A stretch of DNA of 64,000 nt from contig JAKSDQ010000003.1 in the NCBI GenBank assembly GCA_022360015.1, positions 248,001 to 312,000 of the forward strand, given 5' to 3'. The notes under the pieces were generated by a model. That model was not told the DNA's origin. It was given only the letters and a program-made list of their open reading frames with translations, and did no database searches. Positions 53,437 to 63,384 of this stretch are shown here, piece by piece. Source of the stretch: Cytophagales bacterium (GTDB taxonomy: Bacteria; Bacteroidota; Bacteroidia; Cytophagales; Cyclobacteriaceae). The position numbers were made by a program, and so were the translations under genes. Within the stretch, counting starts at the first letter, position 1; the number at the start of each line of letters is the position of its first letter.

Positions 53437-56040
53437 ATGATTAAAAAAAATTATCATACTCCCCCCCATCACCTCCTTCGTTTTTTCCGCTGGTATTGTC
53501 ATCCGGATTACCTGGAGGATATTGAGGGTGACCTGTGGGAAAGGTATGAAAGAAATACCAGGGAGAAAGGCATCAGAGGCGCTAACTGGCTGTTTTTCTG
53601 CGATGTACTCCTGCTTTTCAGGCCCGGGATTATCAGGCCCATGAAAGAAAAATCTCAATCAAATAACTACGGTATGTTCCGCAATAACTTAAAAACAGCA
53701 TTCAGGATTTTCAAATTTGAAAAATCCTTTACCGCGATCAATATTATTGGCCTCACTGCTGGTACCTGGTGCAGCATTTTAATTGCCTTGTGGGTGCAGC
53801 ATGAGTATAGTTTTGACCGCTTTCATGCTAAAGAAGACCAGCTTTACCGCTTGTTGAAAAACGATTTTTTGGACAACAATGAGATCAAAACCCTCCCATG
53901 GACAGCCTACCCGATCGCAGATGTTGTGGTGGAAGAAATCCCCGGAGTAGTAGACAGGGTGAGATGCGCTGAGCCAGAGCCCCTGGTTCTGTCCATGCAA
54001 GACCGCTTTGTCAAACAAATTGTTATAGCTGCAGACCCCAATTTCTTCGAGGTGTTTTCTTTTCCTTTGATCGAAGGCGATCCCAAAAGCTGTCTCCGTG
54101 ATTTAAGTTCAATCGTTATCTCTGAGCAACTGGCCAACAACCATTTCAATGCTGAATCGGCCATAGGAAAGACTATTTCTATCTATGAGGGACCTTATTC
54201 CATGGATTTTAAAGTTACTGGGATCTTTCGCAAAATACCGGAAAATTCTTCGATGCAATTTGATGTTGTCCTGCCCGTTGACAACTACCTGCCATTTATG
54301 TCCTACCCTGAACATTGGGGAAATTCCTGGTTATTCACCTACATCGTATTGGATCGAAAAGCCAATATAAAGGAGGTGAATGATCAGTTAAAGGAACTGC
54401 CTGAAAGAAAAGTGGGTGCCGAGTGGTTTACCTTAATGCTGCAACCCTACGCTGACCAGTATCTTTATGCTAAAATTGAAAACGGACAAGTCATTGGGGG
54501 TAGAATCAATTACGTAATCATGTTCGCGATGATTGCAATTTTTACGCTGTTGATTGCCTGTTTTAATTTTGTCAATCTCACCACTGCCAGATCGGCCAGG
54601 CGTTCAAAAGAAATCGGGATCAGGAAGGTAACTGGCGCTGGAAAAGGGGCTTTAATCTCCCAGTTTCTGGTGGAATCAGCCCTGCTGGTTGGGTTTTCCA
54701 TCACGATGGCGGTCTTGCTTGCACAACTATCCATGCCAGTATTTAACGAGGTTACCGGAAAGAACATGACCATCGATTTTTTGAACATTAACTTTTACAA
54801 GCTGCTGTCGGCCATAGTTATTGTCACACTTTTATTATCTGGCATTTACCCGGCGATATTTCTGGCTTCTTTTCAAGCAATCCGTGCATTAAAAGGAAAA
54901 CTCAAAAAAAATACCACCGAGGCAATGCTACGCAGAGGCCTGGTGACTTTTCAGTTTGGACTGGCTGTACTGCTAATTGCCGGCACATTGGCCGTATTTC
55001 TGCAATTGACTTATATCCAAAACAAGGATTTAGGCCTGGACAGGGAAAACATCATTTACGTACCAATGGATTTTAAATCCCAACCCCATTACCAATCCAT
55101 CAAAACCGAAATATTCAGACATTCCGGTATACAAGCAGTGAGTGCCTCTGACGGTGATTTTATGACCGAGTTAGGAACTTCATCCGATCCAAAGTGGAAA
55201 GACAAAGATATCTCCGAAAAACATCTGAATCGATTTGCCATCATGGATATAGACTTTGGCCTGCTGGAATTGCTCGATATTAAAATGAGCCAGGGCAGAT
55301 CGTTTTCGCCCGATTTTCCTGCGGATACTTCCAACTTTATCATTAACGAAGAAGCGGCAAAAACGATGGGTCTGGAGCACCCCATAGGTGAGGACCTGGA
55401 GTTCTCGCGTGTGAAAGGAAAAATAGTAGGCGTTGCCAAAAACTTTCATTTTGCTTCCCTGCATGAATCTATTATGCCCATCATTCTACGCTGCAAACCC
55501 GCTTCCAGCGCCCTGCTGTATGTCAAAACCCGGCCTGCCAAAACAAAGGAAGTCCTCGGCTATCTGGAAAAGATACATGATAAACACAGTGATATGCCCT
55601 TCGCGTATCACTTTTTAGACAAAACACTGGAGCAGGGATATAAAAAAGAAATGGCCGCACAAAAGCTGGCCGGCTATTTTTCAATCCTGGCTATTATTAT
55701 CTCTTGCCTGGGCCTCTTGGGACTGGCCTCCTATTCTGCCGAAAGGCGCACCAGAGAAATGGCCATCCGCAAAGTCATGGGAGCAAAGGTTGTCAATATC
55801 GTCAACCTTCTTCTCAATGAATATCTCCGATTGATTTCAATCGGATTGCTGATTGGAATTCCCATAGCCTATTATTGGACCAAAAGCTGGCTTAATTCCT
55901 TTGCTTACAAAGTGCAAATTGACTGGTGGGTTTATACGCTTCCGGGTGTTTTGGTGTTTTTCGTAGCGTTCCTTACCGTGAGCAAACTTTCCTTGAAAAC
56001 AGCCCGGACAAATCCTGTCGATTCTTTAAAAAATGACTAA
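53437..56040 (+). CDS. FtsX/MacB-type ABC transporter permease with N-terminal prefix domain
   Basis: 867 residues. The first about 80 residues (HTPPHHLLRFFRWYCHPDYL, EDIEGDLWERYE) are the permease prefix domain seen in Bacteroidota and Acidobacteria. The first FtsX unit runs from about 95 (NNLKTAFRIFKFEKSFTAIN), with a MacB_PCD-like periplasmic domain at about 115-330, and the membrane segment TLLIACFNFVNLTTARSARR. The second unit includes SCLGLLGLASYSAERRTREM and ends NPVDSLKND. No ATPase gene is next to it, as is common for this group. It is coupled to the PadR gene. Confidence 0.9.
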   Translation: MIKKNYHTPPHHLLRFFRWYCHPDYLEDIEGDLWERYERNTREKGIRGANWLFFCDVLLLFRPGIIRPMKEKSQSNNYGMFRNNLKTAFRIFKFEKSFTAINIIGLTAGTWCSILIALWVQHEYSFDRFHAKEDQLYRLLKNDFLDNNEIKTLPWTAYPIADVVVEEIPGVVDRVRCAEPEPLVLSMQDRFVKQIVIAADPNFFEVFSFPLIEGDPKSCLRDLSSIVISEQLANNHFNAESAIGKTISIYEGPYSMDFKVTGIFRKIPENSSMQFDVVLPVDNYLPFMSYPEHWGNSWLFTYIVLDRKANIKEVNDQLKELPERKVGAEWFTLMLQPYADQYLYAKIENGQVIGGRINYVIMFAMIAIFTLLIACFNFVNLTTARSARRSKEIGIRKVTGAGKGALISQFLVESALLVGFSITMAVLLAQLSMPVFNEVTGKNMTIDFLNINFYKLLSAIVIVTLLLSGIYPAIFLASFQAIRALKGKLKKNTTEAMLRRGLVTFQFGLAVLLIAGTLAVFLQLTYIQNKDLGLDRENIIYVPMDFKSQPHYQSIKTEIFRHSGIQAVSASDGDFMTELGTSSDPKWKDKDISEKHLNRFAIMDIDFGLLELLDIKMSQGRSFSPDFPADTSNFIINEEAAKTMGLEHPIGEDLEFSRVKGKIVGVAKNFHFASLHESIMPIILRCKPASSALLYVKTRPAKTKEVLGYLEKIHDKHSDMPFAYHFLDKTLEQGYKKEMAAQKLAGYFSILAIIISCLGLLGLASYSAERRTREMAIRKVMGAKVVNIVNLLLNEYLRLISIGLLIGIPIAYYWTKSWLNSFAYKVQIDWWVYTLPGVLVFFVAFLTVSKLSLKTARTNPVDSLKND

Positions 56041-56043
56041 AAA

Positions 56044-56100
56044 ACCCCACCCAAACTTCTGCTCCGCTTCTTCCGATGGTACTGCCATTCAGGCTTCGCC
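56044..56100 (+). pseudogene. Start of a second prefix-domain permease, cut after 19 codons
   Basis: Right behind the permease stop a frame reads TPPKLLLRFFRWYCHSGFA, almost the same as the intact gene's TPPHHLLRFFRWYCHPDY. It ends at about 56100, where the C-terminal codons of the NHL-repeat gene begin on the other strand. This is the residue of a tandem second permease that was deleted. Confidence 0.7.
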
Positions 56101-56101
56101 A

Positions 56102-58759
56102 TCAATTATCCACGGTAATCAATTTAGCAACCGAATACTCATCAAGCACTACCTTTACCAAATAAACACCTGGCTTAACATTTTTTAATGGTATACTGGT
56201 CACAGCGTTTTTCATAGTAGCAGTTGAAACGGCTTTTCCCAATAAATTAAAGACCTTAATCTGGGCGCCGGAGGAAAAATCAGATGAATGCAGTTCGACT
56301 GTGATGTTATTTCGGGCTGGTACAGGAAAGATTTTAAGACTTTCAGAAAGCCTTTGGTTGGTAATACCTGTTACCCCGGATGCATATTGTCTGCTAAAGG
56401 TATTGGAAACCACATTTGAATTACCTGCCAAATCCTGCACCTTGTCAGCCGCCAGCATTACTTCAACCAGGCCGGGTTCTTTAGGTGTTATAGCGACAAC
56501 AAAATTTTCATTATCTAAAGTGGATATTTCGCCGGCGACGGCGTTGAGCAAGGTTAGGTCATCCACATCAAAACCAGGGGCTATGCGGTTAAAGCTTAAC
56601 GTAATGTTGAATGTCGGATGGTTGGTTGTCAGAGACTCTTCACTCGTGATGGCTGCATGGAAGGTATCGCTCATGGTCACCATGCGAATACGATTATTTT
56701 CCTGGTCGGCAATGTACATGGTTGTACCTGAGGATGTCAAAGATAAACTACTGGGCGCAAAACCCGCTTCAGTGGCCAACCCTCCATCTCCTGAAAGGTT
56801 TTGATTCCCATTCCCGGCGATGGTTTCAATAATGCCGGTTTGGGCATCTACCCTTCGAATCAAATCCTTGATGGGATCGACGATAAAAATATTTCCCGCA
56901 TCATCGACCACCACACACGATGGGGTCCATAAGCTTGCTTCCAAAGCAGGGGCTCCATCGTCGTTGGAGAAGACATAAGTACCATTTCCTGCAACAGTCT
57001 CAATAATCCCGGTTTCGGCATCTATCCTGCGAATACGCCCATTCCACCTATCTGAAATATATATGTGTCCAGCCTTATCTACATAAATATCGTTTGGTCC
57101 ATCTAAAGTAGCTTCTATGGCCGGGCCTCCATCACCGGAAAACGAAGCGGTTTGCGTACCTGCTATCGTTTCCACAAGGTTAGTTTCACCATCTATTTTT
57201 CGAATCTGTGATGGAAAATCAACCGAAAAATAAATATTAGAATCATCGTCAACAAATACGCTTGTAATATTGCCTATGAACGTATTCACTGCAAGACCTC
57301 CGTCTTCCGGAGAACTGTCAGGGCCTGGTTTCCCGGCTATCGTATTGATGATACCTGAAATGCCATCCACCTTCAACAGGCGTCGGGCATTTTGATCGGC
57401 AATATAAAGATCACCATTTTTCACAAAAATGTCCGACACATGGGAAAAAGATGCTTCTGTCGCCAATCCACCCTCACCCGAAAAGCCCGAACCTCCATTT
57501 CCGGCAACGGTTGTTACCAATCCGGTGGCCGCATCTACTTTTCTAATTACACCGTTTCCATCGTCAGAAAAATATACATCGCCGTTTTTGTCGACAAATA
57601 CCTCTTCCGGACTATCCAATCTCGCCTGGTAGGACAAATAACCATCTTTTATGTTACCCCCTGCAAAGGTTTCAATGATTCCGGTAGCAGCATCTACTTT
57701 TCTTACACGACCACCATGGGGAATATAAAGGTTACCATGTATATCGACATGACAACGATTATTCCCAATACGGGCGTTAACTGCTAAACCACCATCTCCG
57801 GAAAATCCATTTTCACTATTACCTGCCACGGTTCGAATGATGCCTGTGGTGTGATCGACTTTGCGAATCCGTTTTTCGGACAGTGTTGAAATGTAAACAT
57901 TCCCATCATTATCCAAAGAAACACCGAAAGGAAAAACTATGGCTATTTCTGTAGCCAAAACACCGTCCTTTACAGGCTCCTGGAAGCCATTGCCGGCGAT
58001 GGTTTCAATAATTCCGGTAGTGCCATCTACTTTACGGACTCTGTCATTCATGAAATCTGCACAGTAGATGTTGCCCTTGTTGTCCAAATGTATTTCTTGT
58101 GCCGTAGATATACTCGCATTTATCGCAAGTCCCCCATCTCCTGAAAATCCCTGGTTGCCGTTCCCGGCCACTGTTTCAATGATCCCGGTGCTGGCCGATA
58201 CTTTTCTGATACGGAAATTAAACATATCGGAGATGAAGATATTGCCATCCTTATCCAGAAATACGCTATGAGGATATTTGAGACTAGCTTCAATCGCCGA
58301 TCCTCCGTCTCCGGAAAAACCAGCGGTACCATTCCCTGCCACGGTTTCAATAATCCCTGTCGAGGCATCTACTCTCCTGATTCTGTCATTTCCTGCATCT
58401 GCAATATAAATGTTGCCCTGGCTGTCAACATACAGGTCAGCAGGAAAGGACAGGCTCGCTTCCACAGCCAATCCACCGTCGCCTGAATATCCTTTGTCAC
58501 CATTGCCCACAATGGTTTCGATGATTCCGGTTGCTTTATCAATTTTGCGAATAACGTTTGCCGAAGCGTCCAGAACAAGTATGTTTCCATCATTATCCAC
58601 GAAAACATCCCTTGGCGTCAAAAAAAAGCCATCAATGGCCGGGCCTCCATCACCAAAATCCTCCGACCCGGCCATGGAATAAATATATTGGGCCTGCGCG
58701 GTAGAAATCAAAGTTATTGTCAACAGGCACAAAACATAGAGAAGGTAAATGTGTTTCAT
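56102..58759 (-). CDS. NHL-repeat surface protein with T9SS sorting domain
   Basis: 885 residues. A signal peptide (cut after AQAQ) is followed by twelve NHL repeats of about 50 residues each (about 25-660). The typical unit is xDxxGNIYIADxxNxRIRRVD, then TGIIETVAGNG and GFSGDGGLAxEASL. Residues about 670-775 form a bacterial Ig-like domain (ITSEESLTTNHPTFNITLSF). The last about 80 residues (SLKIFPVPARNNITVELHSS) are a T9SS sorting domain. The protein is secreted and bound to the surface and probably forms one or two propellers. The DNA repeats are diverged, not identical, so this is not a recent expansion. The ligand is unknown. Confidence 0.85.
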   Translation of the reverse strand: MKHIYLLYVLCLLTITLISTAQAQYIYSMAGSEDFGDGGPAIDGFFLTPRDVFVDNDGNILVLDASANVIRKIDKATGIIETIVGNGDKGYSGDGGLAVEASLSFPADLYVDSQGNIYIADAGNDRIRRVDASTGIIETVAGNGTAGFSGDGGSAIEASLKYPHSVFLDKDGNIFISDMFNFRIRKVSASTGIIETVAGNGNQGFSGDGGLAINASISTAQEIHLDNKGNIYCADFMNDRVRKVDGTTGIIETIAGNGFQEPVKDGVLATEIAIVFPFGVSLDNDGNVYISTLSEKRIRKVDHTTGIIRTVAGNSENGFSGDGGLAVNARIGNNRCHVDIHGNLYIPHGGRVRKVDAATGIIETFAGGNIKDGYLSYQARLDSPEEVFVDKNGDVYFSDDGNGVIRKVDAATGLVTTVAGNGGSGFSGEGGLATEASFSHVSDIFVKNGDLYIADQNARRLLKVDGISGIINTIAGKPGPDSSPEDGGLAVNTFIGNITSVFVDDDSNIYFSVDFPSQIRKIDGETNLVETIAGTQTASFSGDGGPAIEATLDGPNDIYVDKAGHIYISDRWNGRIRRIDAETGIIETVAGNGTYVFSNDDGAPALEASLWTPSCVVVDDAGNIFIVDPIKDLIRRVDAQTGIIETIAGNGNQNLSGDGGLATEAGFAPSSLSLTSSGTTMYIADQENNRIRMVTMSDTFHAAITSEESLTTNHPTFNITLSFNRIAPGFDVDDLTLLNAVAGEISTLDNENFVVAITPKEPGLVEVMLAADKVQDLAGNSNVVSNTFSRQYASGVTGITNQRLSESLKIFPVPARNNITVELHSSDFSSGAQIKVFNLLGKAVSTATMKNAVTSIPLKNVKPGVYLVKVVLDEYSVAKLITVDN

Positions 58760-58998
58760 ATTTTCTATATATAATCCTGAAAATACACCGACTGATATTC
58801 AATGATTCACATGATTTTATCCATAGCCTAACTTAATCAATGGAAAATTACTGCCTTAGACCCCTTGGTGTATAAAATCCGCTTCCTAAAAAAATCCAAC
58901 CTCCAAAATCTTAAAAATATCAAAGTAAAGCTCATTTCACTCAGGTTGAACTTTTAAATATATAAAATTTTTATGAAAAAATGGAATTATAAAATCAT

Positions 58999-59670
58999 TT
59001 ATCCCGACGCCAAAATATTAATATCCCTGCTCTCCAAAATGGATTGATCATAACCTTTCAGCACTGCCTTCAACATGGCCTGACCGAGCCGGTCGCTACT
59101 GGTTACATATGCTGGCAATCCTTTTAATACAGGATAAAGATATTTTAAAACCGCATAGAGGTTGTTATATAATCTGGTTCTAGAACGGACGCCTTTCATG
59201 GGCTGAATAAAGCCCGGCCGGAACATATAGGCTTTTTTAAAAGGCCGGGCCAAAAGCGCATTTTCGGTTTTGCCTTTTACCCGCGCCCACATTATTCTTC
59301 CCTTTTCCGAACTGTCAGTACCTGCCCCTGATACATAGCAAAAAATAATGTCGGGATTTAGCGCCAAAACGGTCTCTGCGAAATTCACTGTTAATCGATA
59401 AGTTATCCTGTGGTATTTATCTTCCGAAAGTCCGGCGGCCGAAATGCCAAGGCAAAAGTAGCAGGTATTAAACCCGGTCAATTGTTCTTTCAAAGTTGCG
59501 AGGTCAAAAAAATCCTGGTGGATGACCTCGGTTAGTTTTTCATGCCGAAGTCCCACTGGCTGCCGGTTGATCACCAGCACTGATTCGACGTCAGGGCTTT
59601 CCAGGCATTCCAGCAGCAGGCCTTTGCCAATCATGCCTGTTGATCCGGTAATTATTGCTTTTATACGCAT
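58999..59670 (-). CDS. NAD(P)-binding Rossmann protein, epimerase-like
   Basis: 223 residues from the Met at 59670 (the frame extends to 59706). The nucleotide loop is IITGSTGMIGKG, followed by FDLATLKEQLTGFNTCYFCL, FCYVSGAGTDSS and YMFRPGFIQPM. It is an atypical short-chain dehydrogenase/NmrA-like protein lacking the usual YxxxK. It begins 10 nt after the methyltransferase stop, so they share a transcript. The substrate is unknown. Confidence 0.75.
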   Translation of the reverse strand: MRIKAIITGSTGMIGKGLLLECLESPDVESVLVINRQPVGLRHEKLTEVIHQDFFDLATLKEQLTGFNTCYFCLGISAAGLSEDKYHRITYRLTVNFAETVLALNPDIIFCYVSGAGTDSSEKGRIMWARVKGKTENALLARPFKKAYMFRPGFIQPMKGVRSRTRLYNNLYAVLKYLYPVLKGLPAYVTSSDRLGQAMLKAVLKGYDQSILESRDINILASG

Positions 59671-59680
59671 TTTCCAGATG

Positions 59681-60376
59681 TTACGGTTGCTTTTTAGCGG
59701 ATACAATGAGTGTCTCTACCTTCATTTTCTTTCCGGCAATGTCCTGTTCCGGTTCTTCTTTCTCCCAATAATTCATTACACTGAATCGATTTTCCGACAA
59801 CAAACCGGTGAGGTCATTTTTGGTGAACGTATCAAACCCATACTTTACAAACGGGTACTTTTCCATGCTTGCTTTGGGTCTCAGAGCAAGTACCAGCTTA
59901 CCTTGTTGGCTCAAAACCCGGTGGATTTCAGCCAGTACTTTCTCAGGATCCTCCCAAAAATAAACGGTATTCACAGAAAACACTTTATCAAATATGTGAT
60001 CTGCAAATGGAAGCGCATCTGCACTGGCTACATGAAATTCGGCCTGGCCGGCCTTAACCAGTTGCTCATTGTTTTTAAGGGACTCGTCAACCATTATTTC
60101 GGCATAGTCGCAGCCACAATAGTGAAGGCTATTATTCAGCGCAAAAATATCTTTCACAAAGAATCCGTTGCCCATGCCAATTTCAAGAAGGCGATCATGG
60201 GGTTTTACTTCCAGGGCCTCGATGGTAGAAAGATTAATCAACCGGTTACCGGAATTCATTTTTTTCGCAACATCAATGGCTAGGTCGCCCTCGGGTTTTC
60301 TAAGCTGTTCGGCGATGATTTTGAGTTTATCTTTGTTCAAAAGTCTGTCTGTTTTGTTCATCTTACCTTTATTCAC
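59681..60376 (-). CDS. Class I SAM-dependent methyltransferase
   Basis: 231 residues. Motif I is LLEIGMGNGFFV, followed by YCGCDYAEIMVDESL and ADALPFADHIFDKVFSVNTV (motif IV region), with LAEIHRVLSQQGKLVLALRP. It resembles UbiE/COQ5-like methyltransferases and would methylate a small molecule. It is co-transcribed with the epimerase-like gene downstream. Confidence 0.8.
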   Translation of the reverse strand: MNKGKMNKTDRLLNKDKLKIIAEQLRKPEGDLAIDVAKKMNSGNRLINLSTIEALEVKPHDRLLEIGMGNGFFVKDIFALNNSLHYCGCDYAEIMVDESLKNNEQLVKAGQAEFHVASADALPFADHIFDKVFSVNTVYFWEDPEKVLAEIHRVLSQQGKLVLALRPKASMEKYPFVKYGFDTFTKNDLTGLLSENRFSVMNYWEKEEPEQDIAGKKMKVETLIVSAKKQP

Positions 60377-60650
60377 GGCTTTCTTAAAACATTAAATAAC
60401 ACAACGCACTTGTTATCACTCAATCCAGTTCCAAAAAAATCTCTGACAGCTTTTCCTTCCTTAGATTTAAAGTCTTACATTTATGGTGCAAACTCTACTA
60501 AAACTATCATGGTGCAATTAACATTTAATTGGTTTAAAAGCAAAATATTGGAGGGGCATACGGGTGAAAGTCCCGAGACCTATTCAAAGCACTGCTTTGG
60601 TGGAGTTTGCAGTGACCTCTCCTATTTTTATTCACTTAATCATTTCAATT

Positions 60651-60938
60651 ATGCAAACTCCGCATGGTCAAAATCCCTGCCTGGATATTTTTCCGGCAAG
60701 CGCAACGAATGATACGCGAAAAGTATCGAAAATAAACAAGTCACTATGGCCCGCCCAGGCGGAATTTCTAGACTTCATCATGTTTCATGGGATCACAGAG
60801 CTATCAAAGTCTTTGAAATTAATCCATGATTTAGCACTTTATCTTTCGGATATACCTATTGATGAAGTGGAGAAATCTGCTCTTTTTGATTTAAAAATCT
60901 TATTAGAAAATTTTGAAAAGATTTTAAAAGAGCTTTGA
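60651..60938 (+). CDS. Hypothetical helical protein
   Basis: 95 residues from the Met at 60651 (the frame is open to 60564). The C-terminal two thirds are clearly helical (WPAQAEFLDFIMFHGITELS, SLKLIHDLALYLSDIPIDEV, LFDLKILLENFEKILKEL). No family was recognised. The stretch 60410-60650 upstream contains GGGTGAAAGTCCC and other oddities but no gene. It could be a chance frame with helical character. Confidence 0.35.
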   Translation: MQTPHGQNPCLDIFPASATNDTRKVSKINKSLWPAQAEFLDFIMFHGITELSKSLKLIHDLALYLSDIPIDEVEKSALFDLKILLENFEKILKEL

Positions 60939-61085
60939 GGCTAGTGGAGGGTCGTCTATCGTGCCCTCCTTGCTTTCCCTATTTCCTTGGTTATTTCCTT
61001 TAAAGATGGGGCAGATTTAGATTTTTTCCGAAGTCATTTTAATACGTCTTGAAAACTTTTTTTATCACAACAGGTTCCAAGACTT

Positions 61086-62603
61086 CTAATTCTTCAAGAA
61101 GTTTTTATCCAAATTTAATACCCCCCCCAAACTTCTCAAATAATCATTCGCCGTATCAATCATCCGTTTTTGCTTATCTTCCGGCATCTTGTCAAAGGTT
61201 CTTACCAGCATACCGAGCCTTGGGTTTTTTATGAAAAAATCTCGATGAACGTGCATGAACCTCCAGAATAAAGCATCCCAGATATTCTGCCATGCTCCCT
61301 TTTTGTAATTGCTCATCTTCATCAGGTAGTTACTGCCGCTGATATAGGGTTTGGTGGCCATCAAACCTCCGTCTGCAAACTGGCTCATACCATAGACATT
61401 GGGCACCATCACCCAGTCATAAGCATCGATAAATAACTCCATGAACCACCGGTAAACCTCATCGGGATTAAATTCGCACAACAACATAAAATTACCCAGC
61501 ACCATCAGCCGCTCGATGTGATGGCAATAGCCTGTGGACAGCACTTTTTTAATGGTTATATCGACAGGATCAATCCCTGTGGTACCATCATAAAAAGTGC
61601 CAGGTATTTTCCTTCCAAATCTCCAGAAGTTTTTTGTCCGTTCTTCGGCCCCTTTACACTCATATATACCACGTATAAACTCCCGCCAGCCAACGATCTG
61701 TCTTATAAACCCCTCGGCAGAATTCAAAGGAATTTCATGTTCCGTAATAAACCCCAACGTGGCATCCAAGATTTGTTTAGGTGTAATCAACCCTGTATTG
61801 AGCATGGGGGTAAGCACGCTGTGATGCAGTATGCTTTGGTCAGCCACCAGGGCATCTTCGTAGGGGCCAAATTCTGCAAAACGGGTATGCAGAAAGGACT
61901 CAAACCACTGATCTGCGGCTGCATGATTGGTGGGGTAAAGCGGGTTGCCGGTTAACTCACCGGGGTTTTGGGAAAAGTAACAGTCTACATACTTTTTGGC
62001 TTCGCTGTAAAAAGGATCGACAGCCGGATATTCGACAGCAGGTGGGATTTTGTTTTTGGGATATTTTTTACGGTTTTCAGCATCGAAACTCCATTTTCCA
62101 CCTAAAGGCACTTCGTTTTCATCGATCAATAGGTTTCTTTTTTTGCGCTGTATAATGTAGAACTCGGTCTGAAAGAATTTCTTTTTCTCCGGTTTGAAAA
62201 AATGTTGCAACGCTTCTTGAGCGTTTAAGAACATGGGTGATTCGTACCTGACGATTTCAATCTGCACTTTGCCAGCACTGGTTCGTATTCTTTTGCCAAG
62301 CCAGTCATCGGTGGGATCGATGTAATGGATGGTTTTAATGTTTTCTTTGCCTAATGCATTGATGAGACGACGCACATCAGCACGTTGATCCATGGCCTCG
62401 ATATAATGAACTTTTATGCCTTTTGACAGCAAATAGTGCTCGTAGCCTTTCATGGATGCCCGGTGAAAGGCTATCTTTTGTCGATGAAAAGCATATTGCC
62501 TGAAAAATAAAAACTCTTCTACCAGGTAAACCGGATACCCATTTTCAATCATGGGGCTTTCTGCAAATAGCTGATGAGGAAAAATAAGATTAACGGCCAG
62601 CAT
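61086..62603 (-). CDS. Photolyase-related protein of the FeS-BCP/PhrB-like class
   Basis: 505 residues. The N-terminus has the family start NLIFPHQLF, and an alpha/beta domain follows (to about 140). The helical FAD part contains TGYCHHIERLMVLGNFMLLC, DAYDWVMVPNVYGMSQFADG and GLMATKPYISGSNYLMKMS, as in prokaryotic (6-4) photolyases such as PhrB. In PhrB the [4Fe-4S] cluster is held by four Cys, three of them after this point; here the matching stretch (NYKKGAWQNIWDALFWRFM) has no Cys. The protein probably binds FAD but not the cluster. It repairs DNA or senses light in the cytosol. Confidence 0.85.
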   Translation of the reverse strand: MLAVNLIFPHQLFAESPMIENGYPVYLVEEFLFFRQYAFHRQKIAFHRASMKGYEHYLLSKGIKVHYIEAMDQRADVRRLINALGKENIKTIHYIDPTDDWLGKRIRTSAGKVQIEIVRYESPMFLNAQEALQHFFKPEKKKFFQTEFYIIQRKKRNLLIDENEVPLGGKWSFDAENRKKYPKNKIPPAVEYPAVDPFYSEAKKYVDCYFSQNPGELTGNPLYPTNHAAADQWFESFLHTRFAEFGPYEDALVADQSILHHSVLTPMLNTGLITPKQILDATLGFITEHEIPLNSAEGFIRQIVGWREFIRGIYECKGAEERTKNFWRFGRKIPGTFYDGTTGIDPVDITIKKVLSTGYCHHIERLMVLGNFMLLCEFNPDEVYRWFMELFIDAYDWVMVPNVYGMSQFADGGLMATKPYISGSNYLMKMSNYKKGAWQNIWDALFWRFMHVHRDFFIKNPRLGMLVRTFDKMPEDKQKRMIDTANDYLRSLGGVLNLDKNFLKN

Positions 62604-62739
62604 AAATTTTTTGTTTATTCCTACGGCACTTTTCGCCGCAATATTTCACATGGGGCCATGCGTTTTCCCATTTTTTTCTCCAGGAAAAAGGACGGTGGCA
62701 CACCGGACAGATTTTGGAAGGCAAATTTGACCTTTTCAC

Positions 62740-63384
62740 TTAATCACTATTTTGGGGAAATTCTGGCAGTTCACCGGGCCGGGCATAGGGAAATTGCGCT
62801 ATTTTGTTTAAGGTATAATAGCTGTTCAGCCCTGAGATTCCTACATCATCCATTTTCATTAAGTCAATATGCCCGTCTGTATCCATGGTGTGATCAGGGA
62901 AAATGGCATGTTTAATTTTGCCGATGATCAATGATGTGCCATTTAAGGGAATGGGCATATGTTGAACGAGCTCCATGCCTAGTTTTAGCCTGCTTTCTTT
63001 GACAAAAGGCGCTTTAAAATCCTGGAGATATTCTTCATGGAGCTGACAGACTTCAAATTCCGACACATTTTTCTCAAATTTTGCGGAGGTATAATGCGCT
63101 TTTTGAATAAAGGAGCTGTGTACATGGTTAATGGTGTAAAAACCGTTTTCCATAATGTTTTCAAAAGTATGCCTGCGTACTTCCTGCTGAGGCCGCAACA
63201 TAAAGCCAATCAATGGAGGATTACTGCCCAGGTGTACTACCGAACTGAAAATAGCCAGGTTGGGCTCGTCTGCATTGGAAATGGTGCCAATAAGGTTGGC
63301 CGGCTTAATGCCTGTCACCGAATTAATGATGTTCAGGCGCTGAATGCGGTCGAGTTTTTGAATGTCTGCGGCTGTCAAATGCAT
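62740..63384 (-). CDS. Flavin reductase-like, FMN-binding protein
   Basis: 214 residues. The flavin_Reduct fold is seen from NIINSVTGIKPANLIGTI and SNADEPNLAIFSSVVHLGSN (FMN phosphate loop) to PPLIGFMLRPQQEVRRHTFE and NTVH/INHVHSSFIQKAHYTS. Such proteins bind FMN and reduce flavin or act as flavoredoxins. It lies in the same direction as the photolyase-related gene (135 nt gap) and could supply reduced flavin, but this is only a positional idea. Confidence 0.8.
   Translation of the reverse strand: MHLTAADIQKLDRIQRLNIINSVTGIKPANLIGTISNADEPNLAIFSSVVHLGSNPPLIGFMLRPQQEVRRHTFENIMENGFYTINHVHSSFIQKAHYTSAKFEKNVSEFEVCQLHEEYLQDFKAPFVKESRLKLGMELVQHMPIPLNGTSLIIGKIKHAIFPDHTMDTDGHIDLMKMDDVGISGLNSYYTLNKIAQFPYARPGELPEFPQNSD

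Noticed and set aside
56800-58700. Regularly spaced similar DNA blocks that could suggest a CRISPR array
   Set aside because: They are the diverged coding repeats of the NHL protein, about 150 nt apart, and translate in one frame.
60480-60650. GGGTGAAAGTCCC and repeated TGGTGCAA/TTTGCA blocks, reminiscent of a group II intron 5' region
   Set aside because: No consistent intron 5' end, no exon-binding sites and no domain structure could be built; the match is to a short common motif.
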